A stretch of DNA of 64,000 bases from Chamaea fasciata (lineage: Eukaryota; Chordata; Aves; Passeriformes; Sylviidae). The notes beneath the pieces are model-generated. The model was given only the letters and a program-made list of their open reading frames with translations, had not been told where the DNA came from and did not search any database. Location of the stretch: positions 63,127,414 through 63,191,413 of the forward strand of contig JARCOQ010000005.1 in assembly GCA_029207755.1 (NCBI GenBank), written 5' to 3'. The position numbers and the translations under genes were made by a program. This document shows, in pieces, positions 35,585 through 47,183 of the stretch (positions are counted from its first letter, which is position 1; each line of letters starts with the position of its first letter).

Positions 35585-36814
35585 AGGGTGCTTGCAACTG
35601 AATGAATCCCTGTTTTTTGGTCTCAGCTACTGGCAGTGTTTATACTGTGTGTACAGATGTGCAAAACCAGCTCCAGGTTGGTTCTGCCAGGGCTGGAAAA
35701 AGGCCCTGCCAGTCCCAGTCTGCTGAACTGTAAGTGCAGGAATTTATTATAAAGTCAGGAAAGGAGGAGAGGGAAGAAAGAGCTGAAGGTCACACAGCAT
35801 TTTGGTACATGTGTGACAGAGCGGAGAGGGTGGCATCACTGTCAGTGCCAGAAAGAAGGAAAAGGGGCAGATGAGGGAGGAGACATTAGGTGTTGGTTAG
35901 AAGCAGGAGCTTCTCCTGGAAATTTGCTCTCCACCTAAAAGCTATCTGTCCTCCAACAAGGTATGCTGTGAGATCCCCATGGCAGTAGGACTGGATACAT
36001 CCCAGACTCTTGCAACAGGACAGAGCTGTCCTTGTGCCCTAGGAGTGGTGGGGCCACACTCTTCCTTCTTGTGTGCATCCCTGGGGGCCTCTAGCTTGGC
36101 TGTGCACTGATCTGGGCTTCACCTGTGACCATTTGCTAACACCCAGTGTGAGATGCAGTGGTAAAATGAGTTTTCCAGTACCTTTCCTCCACAAATCTCT
36201 CACCTCTCACAGCAGGAGGGCCAGCATCTCCCCTCAGGACTGGTTTGCACCCAGCCCCAAGCCCAAAGACACTGCTGCTTTGAAGAGACAGTGGCAGCAT
36301 ATCTCCCACACCCAGAGGAATGTGCAGACGACAGCAGAAAGAAATGAAAGCATGTTGATTAACACCCAGGACCACCTGAAATCAGAAAGGAGTCAGGAAG
36401 CATTATCTCTGAGTATGGAGGCCATCAGGCTGGAGGTGGAGTACCACTGAGTGGAGCAGGCAGTGACAAGTACACAGAAACAAATTACTCACTCAGAAAA
36501 AGGTCAGCCACACTTGATTTGTCAGAGCCAATTTGTGGTGAGCGTGCAAGCCATGGCATGCAGCAGTGACCACTTTCAGATGATTCGGTTTGAGGCCACC
36601 TGAATGTCCCTTCTTGGAGACCATTGCCCTGAGAGCTTTCAGTCATCTCACCCTGAGGAGGGTGGATCTCAGCAGAAATGGGATGGAGGGGGGCACAGGT
36701 GGGAGTCTTCATAGGCAGGCAGACCTCGTCAGCAAATGGAAAATTTTAGTGAAATAAAAAAAAATTAGGATTTTTCTTTTTGCAAAAAAGAAAAGAAAAA
36801 TGCTGGGATTTCAG

Positions 36815-36890
36815 GAAAAAAAAAAAAAGAAACAAAACAAAAAACCAAAAAAACCCAACAAAAACCCCAAAACAACAACAACAACAACAA
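36815..36890. repeat. A-rich tract ending in (CAA)n
   Basis: About 55 bases of A with scattered G and C, followed by a run of CAA triplets at 36871-36890. Simple sequence. Confidence 0.85.
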
Positions 36891-38628
36891 CTTTTTAATT
36901 TTCAATACTTCATTTTCTACCAAATACAGGAGTGGAAATTGGTGAAGATGGCTTCAGGAAGATGGATTGAATGAACATTCATCTTGGAAGGAATAAAATA
37001 GGTAATTTCTAAACACATTAAGGGAAAAGTGTGATCATCTTCCACAAGTGTTTTGTCATGCTGTGTTCCATGTCTCTCTCAGTTTGCACAGAAGGTCATT
37101 CCATGAGTACCCACTTAGGACACCCTTGGGTAACAAAATCCTCTCAGCAGGATTGTCCTGGGACAGCTCAGATAACAGAACACAACATTTCTTCTTCTAA
37201 AAACAGCTCCCAGGCAGTCTCTGGGCACTCTCAATCTGATTATTTAAGTGGAGTTTGAGTACAAGATGTGATTTGGTCATTACAAACACTCATCCTTAAA
37301 TAAATTTACATTGGTGTTTCACAGGAACGTTTACTCCTGCTTCCTTGAGTTCCAGACATTAAACAAATGGCTTTTGCTTAATTAAAAGCACTCTGCAGGG
37401 GTGCTCCCTTAGATGGGAAATGGGAGATGAGGAAAGGAAACAAATAGGGAAAAATTAGATGTATTTCTTCTCTTGGAACTGCAGAGCTGTGTCAGGATCT
37501 CCCATTCCACAATTTTTTTTAATACATGGGGTTATTTGGCTTCAGAGTTAAAAATCCATAAAGCAAATCAATTTGTTTTAAGTTTCCCATATGGATCTCA
37601 AAAAGAACAAGATATTCCTTTGTACTGCAGCACAGTTGGGAGTCTTCCATGATTTCTTTTTTTTCCCCCATTTTTTCTTTCCCTGCTCTGGCGGGCTGGG
37701 ATGTGTTTCTGAAGAGTGTTATACCAGCCTTCCCTGAGCAGGACTCCCTGTTCCAGAGCAGAGAACAAACCCAAATGAGAGGGGTCAGGACATTTAGGGA
37801 CAAGGGTGGTGTACATGCTGTACTCAGGGAAGAGTGCTTTCCAGAATACTGGATCCTGAAGGGGTGGGAGCCCTTACAACTCCATAATTTCCAAGGTAGG
37901 TTCATGTGGTTCATGCCAGTGGAGCTAAGGTGAATGTAAGGTAAAGAAAACATGGTGGTACAAGCCTGAGATCCAACTTTCCTTTGCCTCTTCTAGCAGG
38001 CAGTTTTGCGTAAGGAAGAGTACAGCATGTAAGTCTTAAGTGTTGCCTCAGAAGAACCCTTCTGAAAATCAGTAGTTACAGGAATTCCTGAGCCAGGAGA
38101 TGCTCCTGGGTGACTGTGTCTAATAATCACCGAAGAAGCCAGTTACAGCTACCACAACACCTCATCAAGAAATTCCACTGTAGCAATAATGAGCATTTTT
38201 TGCCAAGATACAGAGAGCTCTTAGTGCTGTCATTTTACTACATTTTTATACTTGACGGTATTCAAAACACTATAAAATTATACAAGAGTGAACCAAATGC
38301 TGTTCTGCCTATGTTGGATTGTGAGCTGGAGCTGAATTTGGTGTTTCAGCTTCGCCTCTGTATTGCTAGAGAGATAAATACTTCCAGCACCCTGAGGATT
38401 TACAAAAACGCCTCCCAATCATAAAGGAAATTGAGAAAACAACTCCAACTCTGTTATTATTTATAAGATGAGAATATTTCCTATTCTTATGAAATAATGT
38501 GCAAAGCTATATTCATAGAAAACTTTTGCAGAGCATCTCAGTGCTGAATTCTATGACCAAAAAAGGGTTTCTTGGTGTTTCTGAACTGCTTTTCCTAAAT
38601 CTAGGTAGTATATAGGATTTTTCACTGA

Positions 38629-38700
38629 TCTTAGGCACTTATTTGGCTCCAGAACACATGGCAAGTCACAATGTTCTGGAGCCAAATGGTGTTCCTAGAG
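38629..38700. other. 72-nt near-perfect inverted repeat (hairpin)
   Basis: ATTTGGCTCCAGAACA (38641-38656) is exactly complementary to TGTTCTGGAGCCAAAT (38672-38687) across a 15-nt loop. The stem can continue outward through G-U wobbles and a small bulge (GGCAC on the left against GTG and CC on the right). The size and shape resemble a microRNA precursor, but a palindromic transposon remnant would look the same. No known miRNA seed was recognised. Confidence 0.55.
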
Positions 38701-39289
38701 CCTCTCCTGGTACTGAACTTAGACCTTCATATGTAAGGAAAGGTTACTGTGGAGCATTAACTTTATGAAAACATTCCTAGAATGATGGAAGAGGAAAAAG
38801 TTTTAGCAGCTGTTGAAAAAAGAGGATTATGCAGGAGTGAAATATTTCACATAATAAGCAAAACTTAAGAAGTAAGCCAAATACTAGGAATAACAAAACA
38901 ACAGAAAGAAAAGCAGAAATATTTTGAAATACATCAGTGCATCCTCATAGAGATGCCTTTTAATCAACCTAGTGCCAATGGATTTGTTCTCTCCTCACCA
39001 TTTAAGGAGCTCCTTGCATTTTCTGTGCATCATTGTGACACTGATCCTAGTGTGCAGTGAGTAATTGTGTTTTCTTTTAGTGAAAATTTCCAGCCCCCAG
39101 CTTGGTTTCTATAGCCATGTTCTTGTAACCATTTTTGAGAAGGTGCCTGATATTGTTCCACTTATTCATTAATAACATGTGTTGTGGCTTTTTCTGATAT
39201 AAACATTAGCCAGGCTTTCATTAAATTCTTAATAAACTTGTCCACCACCACATACATTAAAATGAAAAATTATCAATGACCCTTTTTGC

Positions 39290-39470
39290 AAGTCATTAAT
39301 GATGACACGCAATTTGGCTGATGAATCATGAGTTTGCTGTAGGTTTAGGCTATGTTTGTGTCCATCTCAGCGGAGTCTGTCCCCTTCTCCATGGTAACTG
39401 CTCTGCCTCTGACATCACTAGCCAAAATAGAGCATGGAGGTTATAAAATCCTGAGGGGGTGTAGGGTGGG
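39290..39470 (+). promoter_or_regulatory. Candidate conserved non-coding or promoter-like element
   Basis: This stretch contains a palindromic homeodomain-type site TCATTAATGA (39293-39302), an RFX X-box-like TCTCCATGGTAACTG (39387-39400), and a TATA-like GGTTATAAAATCC at about 39440-39452. The motif density stands out from the surrounding AT-rich sequence. No exon with a recognisable product follows. It could be a distal enhancer or a promoter of a non-coding transcript, but the assignment is weak. Confidence 0.3.
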
Positions 39471-39926
39471 GAAGAGTAGAGACAGACAGAATGAAAGTAC
39501 AATTCAATAAAGGAAACTTCCTTAACGCTTCATGCCCCATGCACCGATCAGGCAAAAGATGTCTGAAATCTGAGAAATGGGGATATCAGGATTCCGGAGC
39601 TCGAGATTTGCATGAGGTTATTGAAACAATTTGGAAAGCAAAACAATCTGTGACTTCTTTTTGGACTAAGTCATGAAGCACTTCATCCATATGATTTTCT
39701 TTTTTGGCACCAAAACTCTTCTTCATCACACGGAGGGTAAAGAGCCTGGTGTTGGGATTTAAAAAAGCTCTTTGACAGCTAAGGACAGCCACAAGAGCAG
39801 GGACAGCAGAATAAGTGTACTAAAACAGATGCCAGTACCACTCAATCTTTATCACAACTTTTATCTGCAGCATGGGATACTGCTTTTCTAAAACCCAGAC
39901 CCCAGAAGGATTGAACTAGATGACAT

Positions 39927-40265
39927 AAAGAAAAGAAAAGAAAGGAAAGGAAAGGAAAGGAAAGGAAAGGAAAGGAAAGGAAAGGAAAGGAAAGGAAAGG
40001 AAAGGAAAGGAAAGGAAAGGAAAGGAAAGGAAAGGAAAGGAAAGGAAAGGAAAGGAAAGGAAAGGAAAGGAAAGGAAAGGAAAGGAAAGGAAAGGAAAGG
40101 AAAGGAAAGGAAAGGAAAGGAAAGGAAAGGAAAGGAAAGGAAAGGAAAGGAAAGGAAAGGAAAGGAAAGGAAAGGAAAGGAAAGGAAAGGAAAGGAAAGG
40201 AAAGGAAAGGAAAGGAAAGGAAAGGAAAGGAAAGGAAAGGAAAGGAAAGGAAAGGAAAGGAAAGG
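39927..40265 (+). repeat. (AAAGG)65 pentanucleotide array
   Basis: After three AAAAG-type units, AAAGG is repeated 65 times without a single interruption from 39941 to 40265 (325 bp). The + strand is all purine and the - strand all pyrimidine, so the tract can form triplex DNA. The minus-strand open frame through it (repeating FLSFP) is an artefact of the repeat. The purity suggests recent expansion and probably strong length variation. Confidence 0.98.
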
Positions 40266-40269
40266 AAAA

Positions 40270-43200
40270 AGATTTTTAGGTTAAAAGAGACAAATACAAC
40301 AAAAAGACCGACATGGAAATTCAAAACCAGAAGGGAAAAACAACAAATCCAAGGTTTCTCAGCCATTAACACTTTACAGTTCAGAGTACAACTGTGAATT
40401 TCCTAGGCCCCAGTTTAGTGTTTTGGAGCCATCAGTACTGCCATTTGGATGCCACTGGAGGACAGGATTGCTTAGAAGGTGTACTGTGGGGTGGGGGGAG
40501 ACAGTGTGCATGGGGAAAGGTCAAGAGAATGGGAGGAAGTTTAGGCTGATCTCTGTTCATTTGGACAGGGCCGTTGGTCTTGGGAGGGTTAAGTGTTTCC
40601 AGGGGAATGGAAACTCAGCATGAGCCTTGTCAGAGCTCTGACGTGACAACACATATAAAATAAACACCAGTGGAGTGTTAAGATAATGCACACACACCAG
40701 GCCTGTGCAATGTCGGGACCATTTTGTATTGCTTCACAAAGCTATTATCCCTTTTTGACTTGTATTTTTGCCAGTTTTAAATGTCCTGAGGACTGCTTCA
40801 TTTAGGAGAAGAAAACTAATAATGGAGCCATGTATTTTCTTATTGCAGTCCTGCTTTATTTACACAGAAGGTATATGAAGCCCTCTTTCTTTGGACAAAA
40901 CAGGAATGAAACAGCAGGAAACAGTTTTTTTGCTCACAACTCTGAGGCAGACTTTAGTCCCAAAACCTTTTTCTCTGGGTTCTGTCATTCCTGTGTTTTC
41001 CCTTTCTCAGTGTGAGCATTTTTTCCCCCTCATAAACCAGATGTAGCAGAGGTTTTGTTTATTTTTACTGTAATAAAATGTCTTCTAGGAAATTCAGAAA
41101 GCAAGTTGTTCAGTGAACAGCAGAAAGAATGCAATGTGAGTTCCTGTAAATTTGTACCCACTGCCTCTGTCTCTATATCTACTCAAGAGCCCAAACAACA
41201 GTGATCATGTGTCTGATCCCCATTTGCAGTTTGGCTTGCTTGCATACTGAACAGGAAAAATAACTGTTAAATTTATGCTGTGGCCTCCCCCTCAGTACAC
41301 TCCTAGCTTGAATATCTTCACTTGGTCATTGGTTTTCATGCAACTTGTAAGAATTTGTTATGTTCGATGCTTTCACTATAGAAACTAAGGAGACTGATGG
41401 CCAGACTGCATTGTCTCATGTCTTATTTCCTTAGGACAGCCAGATGAAAAACAATAAATAAAAAATAAATCCACTTTTTTTTTTTTTTTAAATTTCAATG
41501 AAAGAAAGAAACAAAAAATGAGTGAAGAAGGGAAGAAGGGAGGGAGGGACAGGGGGATGGAGCAAGGGAGGAAGTATGGTGAACAAAGGAAAAACTACAT
41601 TTTAAGATAATGTGAGAGGGGAAAAAAGTAATTGACAAGAAACAGAGATAAAGAATCAAAAGTAATCTACAGATAATTTAGGTAAAGGATTTTTACACTG
41701 CTTATTTTATAAAAGGAATTTAAGCTGCCTTGCAAATACAGGCGCAATTAATTCATGTTTCTCTATTAAAGACAAACATTAAACGATAAGAAAATTTAGT
41801 TATGCCATCTGCAGAAATAGCTGTCAAAATCAGCTGTTTCTGTTTATTTTGGTGAATCTGAATGCGTTTGGACCATTAAAAGTATGTGCACCATATATAT
41901 TAAATTATATGAATAGGATGGGTGACATGATTTGGTCCTTTGCCTTGATGGTTTTAGCCAGGTGCTTAAACGTACATGTTCCAAAATGCCTTTGGCTGCA
42001 AGGATGGATATTACACTGCGGTCAAAGACCCAGAGCTGAGGTTTGCACTGGTGCCCAGAAGGACCCAGGGCAGTGGAAGGGGGCTGTCGAAGAGAGGCAG
42101 GAGGTTCCAGCCTGGGTTCATAGCTCAGCCCCAGCTCCATGGGCTGCAGGGCCAAGGTACCTCCAGTCACCACTTTGGTCCCTCTTGCCCCTTTGAGATG
42201 AGGGTCCCCCAGATCACGCAGAGTATCTGCTACCACACGGCTTCAGACCCAAGACAGGGAGGTGCAGTGTGGCCAACCACCCTCCCAGCCTCCTGCCCTA
42301 ATCCATGCAGTGAGGAGCATCTCTTCCTGCCTCTATCCCTCACTGTCCTCCCTCTGACCCTGGTCAGCAAAGAGATTGTGTCATGCTCTGATGGAAACAC
42401 TCTGCTTCCTTCATGGTTATACACCTGTGAGACAAAGGCTGCTCTGGCCCTGGAAAGGATGTGCAGAGGTTTCGTAGGTGGTCAGTGGTGTGTGCCCACA
42501 TGGGAGAAAGTCTTCACTTGCTCCAAAGCCCAGGTGAGAAGAGAGCAGGAAGGGGAATGCAAGCAACCATCATGGGGTGATTCAGATGTGAGCAAGGCAG
42601 GCCCAGAGGCACAGACATCACATCAGGGGTGATGAAGAAATGTCACCATCCCTTTCCAGATCACTGTTTCATGGGTGGGAAAATGCTGCAAATGCCAAGT
42701 GTAGAACTCCTGCCTCATCTTCTCCTCCATCTTGCACTTTCACCATGCTGTGATGCATAGCCTGAGCTGTACAATTCATCACCAAGCTGGAACCACCCCG
42801 TGGGCTCACAGAAAGCTGCACCTAGCAAAGAGTAATGGAGTATACCAGTATTTTTAAATTAGCGAGGAGGAATGGCACAGGTGACAAGAATCAGCCTGAG
42901 AGCCTAGCCCCAGTTAACACTGCAGCTGGATCCAGCCAAAGGGGCAGAGACGGTTTATGGGTGCGCCTCCAGGGGTGAGCAGGCAAGCTGGCTACCTTTT
43001 TAAGGTAGAGATGGAGCTCTTTTTTCTAGACTGATTAGAGAGTGTTTGTGCTCATTTCAGATGAGGGGCAGAAAATGTTTTGCTCTTTTGGTTCAACTGT
43101 CCTGTTACTCTTCTGTGTTTCAGATAAAGCATTTTTCAGGATGCTCAAGTTTGTGCTGACATGGCCGGGGCACTCACTGATACAGAGCTTCCTGGAGGCC

Positions 43201-45750
43201 TGAGCAGCTTCATCAGGTCCCCATGTCCCACGAGAGCTTCAGGAGAGGGAGCTTCCAACTGATTCCTAAATTGCCAGTCTCTCCGTTGTCCTGGGTTAGG
43301 CTGCAGATATGTCAAGTGATGAGTGTGGGTTTTCCCCAGCCATGTGACAATGAATAAACCCTGCCTGTGGGATTCAGATCATGTAGATGCTGTGTGATCT
43401 GAGCAAGGATGTAGGGGCTGATGCGTAGGTTGGAAGAATGTGGAAGAAACTACAAACTGGTGTCCTCCTTATCAGGCAGGGAGGCTGGTGCTGGTTAAAA
43501 CACAATGTTTGTTTTCTCCAGAAGTGGTTTTCTGTATCATACTACCTGTGCCCTGAAGTTTGATTTAGAAGACGTGCAGTGATTCAGGTTTCACAGCATT
43601 TGCATTTGATTTCAGCACTGTGGGTCAGGCGAGAAAGAAGGGGTGGGTCCTGAGTAAGTCCTGCAGGATTCAAATCTAACAAGAAAATGACAAGGAAGGC
43701 AGTGAAATTATCTTAACTGTGGGGTTTAAAGATTCCCTGGTGATTTTTGGCAGCCGTACTCAATCATGCCCAGTAGCAACAGACACACTTCTGAGCGTGG
43801 TGTGGAAACAGTGCTGCTGCCTGGTTGTGATGAGCACTCCTTGCTGTGGAGGGCCACGTGCTACTTGGTTGTGGGAAAGGTGCTTTGGGAGGCAGGGGAC
43901 ATCTGCCTGCTCAGAGGCAGAGGATGTGATACAGTACAATAGCGTGGCTCCCTGCCATTGGACCCAAGTTGTAGCTATAACTGAAGATAATTACAGGTGT
44001 TTCAAGTTTGTCAGTGTGCTTTTTCCAGAACTATGTGTCTTAGCACATTTCAAAAGAAGCAAGCAACCCACAGTAAGCATGCTAATTAGCAAGCAGTAGT
44101 GATGAGAGACACCAAAGAGATGCTGGAGGAAAAGAAACGCCACAAATGGTTCACAGGATTGCACATTTCAGCTCTGAGCCAGATTCAGACCCTGTAGTCA
44201 GACTCCAGGCTTAGTGGGGTGGCATTTCCAGCCTTTGAAGTCACATCTTCATCTGACACCTTTGAGTGGTGAAGATGAGCCCACGCTGATTTGCAGAATG
44301 GGATGCAGATGGAATAGCACAAGTCACTGCTGTGACAGAGCGGAGCAGTAACAGCCTGCGAGCCCTGGGGTGGGCAGGCACCAGCTGGGGACAAGGCACC
44401 CAGGGTATGGCTGTGGCTCTGGGTGCTGCTGGCGGCCCTGGTCACCCTTGCTTTGAGCAACAGTGCCCTTGGTCAAGCCAAGTCAGGCACATGCCCTGCA
44501 GAGCAGGTGCCGGTTGGAAACCTGACTCCCTGGAGGCTGCTAGGACTGTTCCTGGCTGGAGGAAGTGGCACCACAATTCAGAAATTAATCATAGAATCTT
44601 CTCTCTCAAATTCCTATAAACCACTTAAAATCCACTTCTTTTTCTGAGCTCTCTGCCAAGTGATTTCTCAGAATTTTCATGAAAATTAACTCACAGCATA
44701 ATGGAAACAGTATTTAAAAATACATCCCATCTTTTTTCTTGATGACCGAAGCTTTTTTAAGGTGAGGGTGTCATGATGGATGAATGGGGAAGTTCATTTC
44801 CATTTTAATTTCAAACTTCAATGGAGTGGGTCACCTGCTTCATTTTCTGAGTGAGGCATTGTGCTGAAAGCTGTTACCTTTAGGCTTGGCTGAATTAAAA
44901 GTGCATTACATTAACCTCAAATCTCTTCACATTACATTTAAACGTAAATCCACCCACTCTACTGGGTGGATTTTCAAAGGCTACTATCAGCTCAGCAAAG
45001 CAAATCTGTCTTGAGGAGGTGCCCCTGTCGCCAAAGCTGAAAGAAGCCGTACAAAATTCTGTTTAAAATGGTAGAAATCAAGGCCATGGCTTCGACTGAG
45101 TGAAAGAGGATCCTTCTTGGTGTGTCTTTTCACTGAGATGAATACTGGAGAGGTAGCGGGGATTGTTTGGGTCAAACTGAAATAGAAAGTTTTGCAAATA
45201 TTTTTCTCAAAATAAAAAAGGGAAAACTCAAAAGTAAAGGCATTTCAGGTCATCCTGAGGCCTTTTTGCTCAAGCAAAGAGAAAACATTGTTTTCTGAAT
45301 TGTCTGCAAATCTTTTGGTTTTTTTTTTAGTAGTCAGCTACCAAAACCCACTGTTTTGAAATCCAGTGATTGGAATGCTGTTTGAAAGTCTGAAGTCAGT
45401 CAGAAAATCTTCGATGTGATTTAGGCATTTCCAGAATGGAACATCTCATTTTGCACATGTCTGAGTGACACAGCATGGCATTTTCAAAATTCCTCCTTCT
45501 CTTCACAACTTTTTTTTTCCCCAGCCAAAATTATTTGTTGATTTTGACCCAGTTTTGCAAGTAGTTCCATTTAGTGCTTGTCAAAACATTTTCCACATGA
45601 TCTAGTTGTGCTGGGGTGAGAGGCCAGGAGGAGACATGGAATGCAGCAAGGGCTATGTGAGGAAGGAACAGAGGGTAGAGATGGGAATGGTTGAGCAGGG
45701 GTACATTTGGTTCTGGCCACTGTCCTCATTGTAGATGCTTAAATTCAGAA
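40270..45750. other. Intergenic DNA without recognised genes
   Basis: No coding exon or mobile element was recognised. A short hairpin lies at 44946-44973. The open frame at 41976-42632 has no recognisable domain and no splice or promoter support. Confidence 0.5.
44946..44973. other. Perfect 11-bp inverted repeat
   Basis: AAATCCACCCA is followed after six bases by TGGGTGGATTT, its exact complement. It could form a small hairpin. No terminator or protein-site meaning can be assigned. Confidence 0.6.
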
Positions 45751-45753
45751 AAC

Positions 45754-46189
45754 TGAAGTGGAACAAAGACTCCACAAACAAAGGTTAGGAAGTAAGTATG
45801 CTTTACTTGGCGCCAAAGATATGCGCCCTGAACAGAGCAGGCGCTCTGTTCAAATATACTTAAACTCATACATATTTATGGAAGTTTCAACATCTCCTAT
45901 ACATATTCAGAACCTATCTCTGCCTACTCTCGCTTCCTATGTTAATCAGCTTTTTGTCGGCCTGTGCTGGCGCATTGTCTCCTGGTGGTCTCGGGCAGGG
46001 GTCACTGGATGAAGTAAAATAGTCTTCCTCAGGTGTCTGCTGGATGAACCCAGTCTTTGCACAGACTCTCTTGGTCTCTCACTGTCCTCCAAGGCTCCTG
46101 GGCGTAGTCTAAACTACAAATCCAGTTCTCTCCAGTTTTTTGAGCACTGGTTTCTGCTTAAGTTTTTTGATTAAAAATTAGTGTTCACA
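45754..46189 (-). mobile_element. LTR-like unit, minus strand (right boundary uncertain)
   Basis: Read on the minus strand, the unit ends ...TTCCACTTCA at 45754. It has a TATA-like TATATTT (around 45856), a 10-bp perfect hairpin (45829-45852), and an AGTAAA-type signal near 45802, in the order U3-R-U5. A TG...CA boundary would put the 5' edge at 46189 (TGTGAACACT). Its sequence is unlike the LTR at 48159-48511, so the two are not a matched pair. No polypurine tract is visible on the correct strand next to 46189, so this boundary may be wrong. Confidence 0.5.
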
Positions 46190-46326
46190 GAGAAAGAGAA
46201 AAAGGCAGGAGATGGCAAAAGGAAGGAGAAAAACAAAGCACACTCTAAACTAGAGTTTTTTTCTTTTGAGTTTAGAACTGAGAGGTCAGAGAAATCTTTC
46301 TTTAATCTGTCCCAGGGGGTTGTTCC

Positions 46327-46950
46327 TTAATTGCAAGTTTCTTTCTCTAATGGCAGCACCCCAATTCTTCTTTTTTGCACTTCTTTAAATACTTTTAAAT
46401 CTTCCCTCCTCTGAGGACAACCCCTTTTTACATGTCTTTTCCTTTTACAGTAAAAACATATGGGATTTTGATCTTGATCCTTTGTTCTTACTCTGCTCTG
46501 GCTGTTACCATTCTTGAATATCTTTTGTTGATTCCCCCCATCCTGTTGAGGGGTCCTACTTCTAACAGATCAATTCTCTTCTCTTATAGCTACTACTATA
46601 ACTTTGGGGTTTGCCTTTACTTTCTCCTCTTCTCTTCTAAGATAGACCTTTTGAGCCCTTCTTAGTAGTTCATTCAACTCTCGTTCCTGCCAATTTTCAA
46701 GCTTTTGTAGCTTTTTCTGGATATCTGGCCATGCACATGTGACAAAGTTAACTTTTAATAGTGTTTGACCCGCTACTGTCTCTGGGTCAATGCCATAGTA
46801 TTGCCTTATATTCTTTCTGAGTCTTTCTAACCATTCGGTGGGGGGTTCCTCTTTCTCTTGTCATTCACTAAAAGCTTTCATGGAGCTGCTTGATATCTTT
46901 TCACTTCTTTCCCTTTGGGGATTCCCTACTTGCTCCTAGTCCCATCCCAA
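46327..46950 (-). pseudogene. Endogenous retrovirus gag relic (capsid C-terminal part and nucleocapsid)
   Basis: The minus strand encodes a gammaretrovirus/ERV1-like capsid C-terminal domain followed by a basic linker and one zinc knuckle of the CX2CX4HX4C type (46417-46458, Cys-Phe-Tyr-Cys start). The frame is broken by in-frame TGA stops at 46861-46863 and 46570-46572. It ends at a TAA (46327-46329) 43 codons after the first Cys codon of the knuckle. No protease, polymerase or envelope sequence follows. In an active virus Gag would form the particle core and package RNA; this copy cannot make the intact protein. It lies downstream, on the minus strand, of the LTR at 48159-48511. Confidence 0.8.
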
Positions 46951-46953
46951 CAG

Positions 46954-47183
46954 CCAATCACAGGCCCTCCCAACAAAGCCTGCCTCCCCAATCAGCTAAC
47001 CACAGGCTGTTCTAACAAGGCCTGCCTCTTTAACAGCCAACCACAGGTCTTCCTGACAAGGCCCGCCTCCCCGACAGCCAACCACAGGTCTTCCTGACAA
47101 GGCCCGCCTCCCCGACAGCCAACCACAGGTCTTCGAGGCAAGGCTTGCCTTCCTAATTGGCCAACCACAGGCCCTCCCAACAG
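46954..47183 (-). repeat. 41-bp minisatellite inside the ERV, about 5.5 copies
   Basis: Units begin CCAACCACAGG (or CCAATCACAGG) and end about 41 bp later in CCCCGACAG. Two adjacent copies (about 47039-47120) are identical and the outer ones are diverged. The unit length is not a multiple of three, so each copy shifts the reading frame. The unit recalls CCAAT-type repeats. It lies just upstream (minus strand) of the gag relic. Confidence 0.9.

Larger units (their letters stand above)
31940..38625. other. Intergenic DNA without recognised genes
   Basis: Apart from a T-rich tract (35548-35584) and an A-rich/CAA tract (36815-36890), nothing is recognised on either strand. No exon with credible protein similarity is visible. 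Confidence 0.5.

Noticed and set aside
39842..40372. Minus-strand 176-codon frame of repeating FLSFP
   Set aside because: Pure translation of the AAAGG array; no protein outside the repeat.
46954..47183. Regularly spaced repeats resembling a CRISPR array
   Set aside because: The copies are directly abutting 41-bp units without unique spacers and lie in an ERV of a vertebrate genome; it is a minisatellite.
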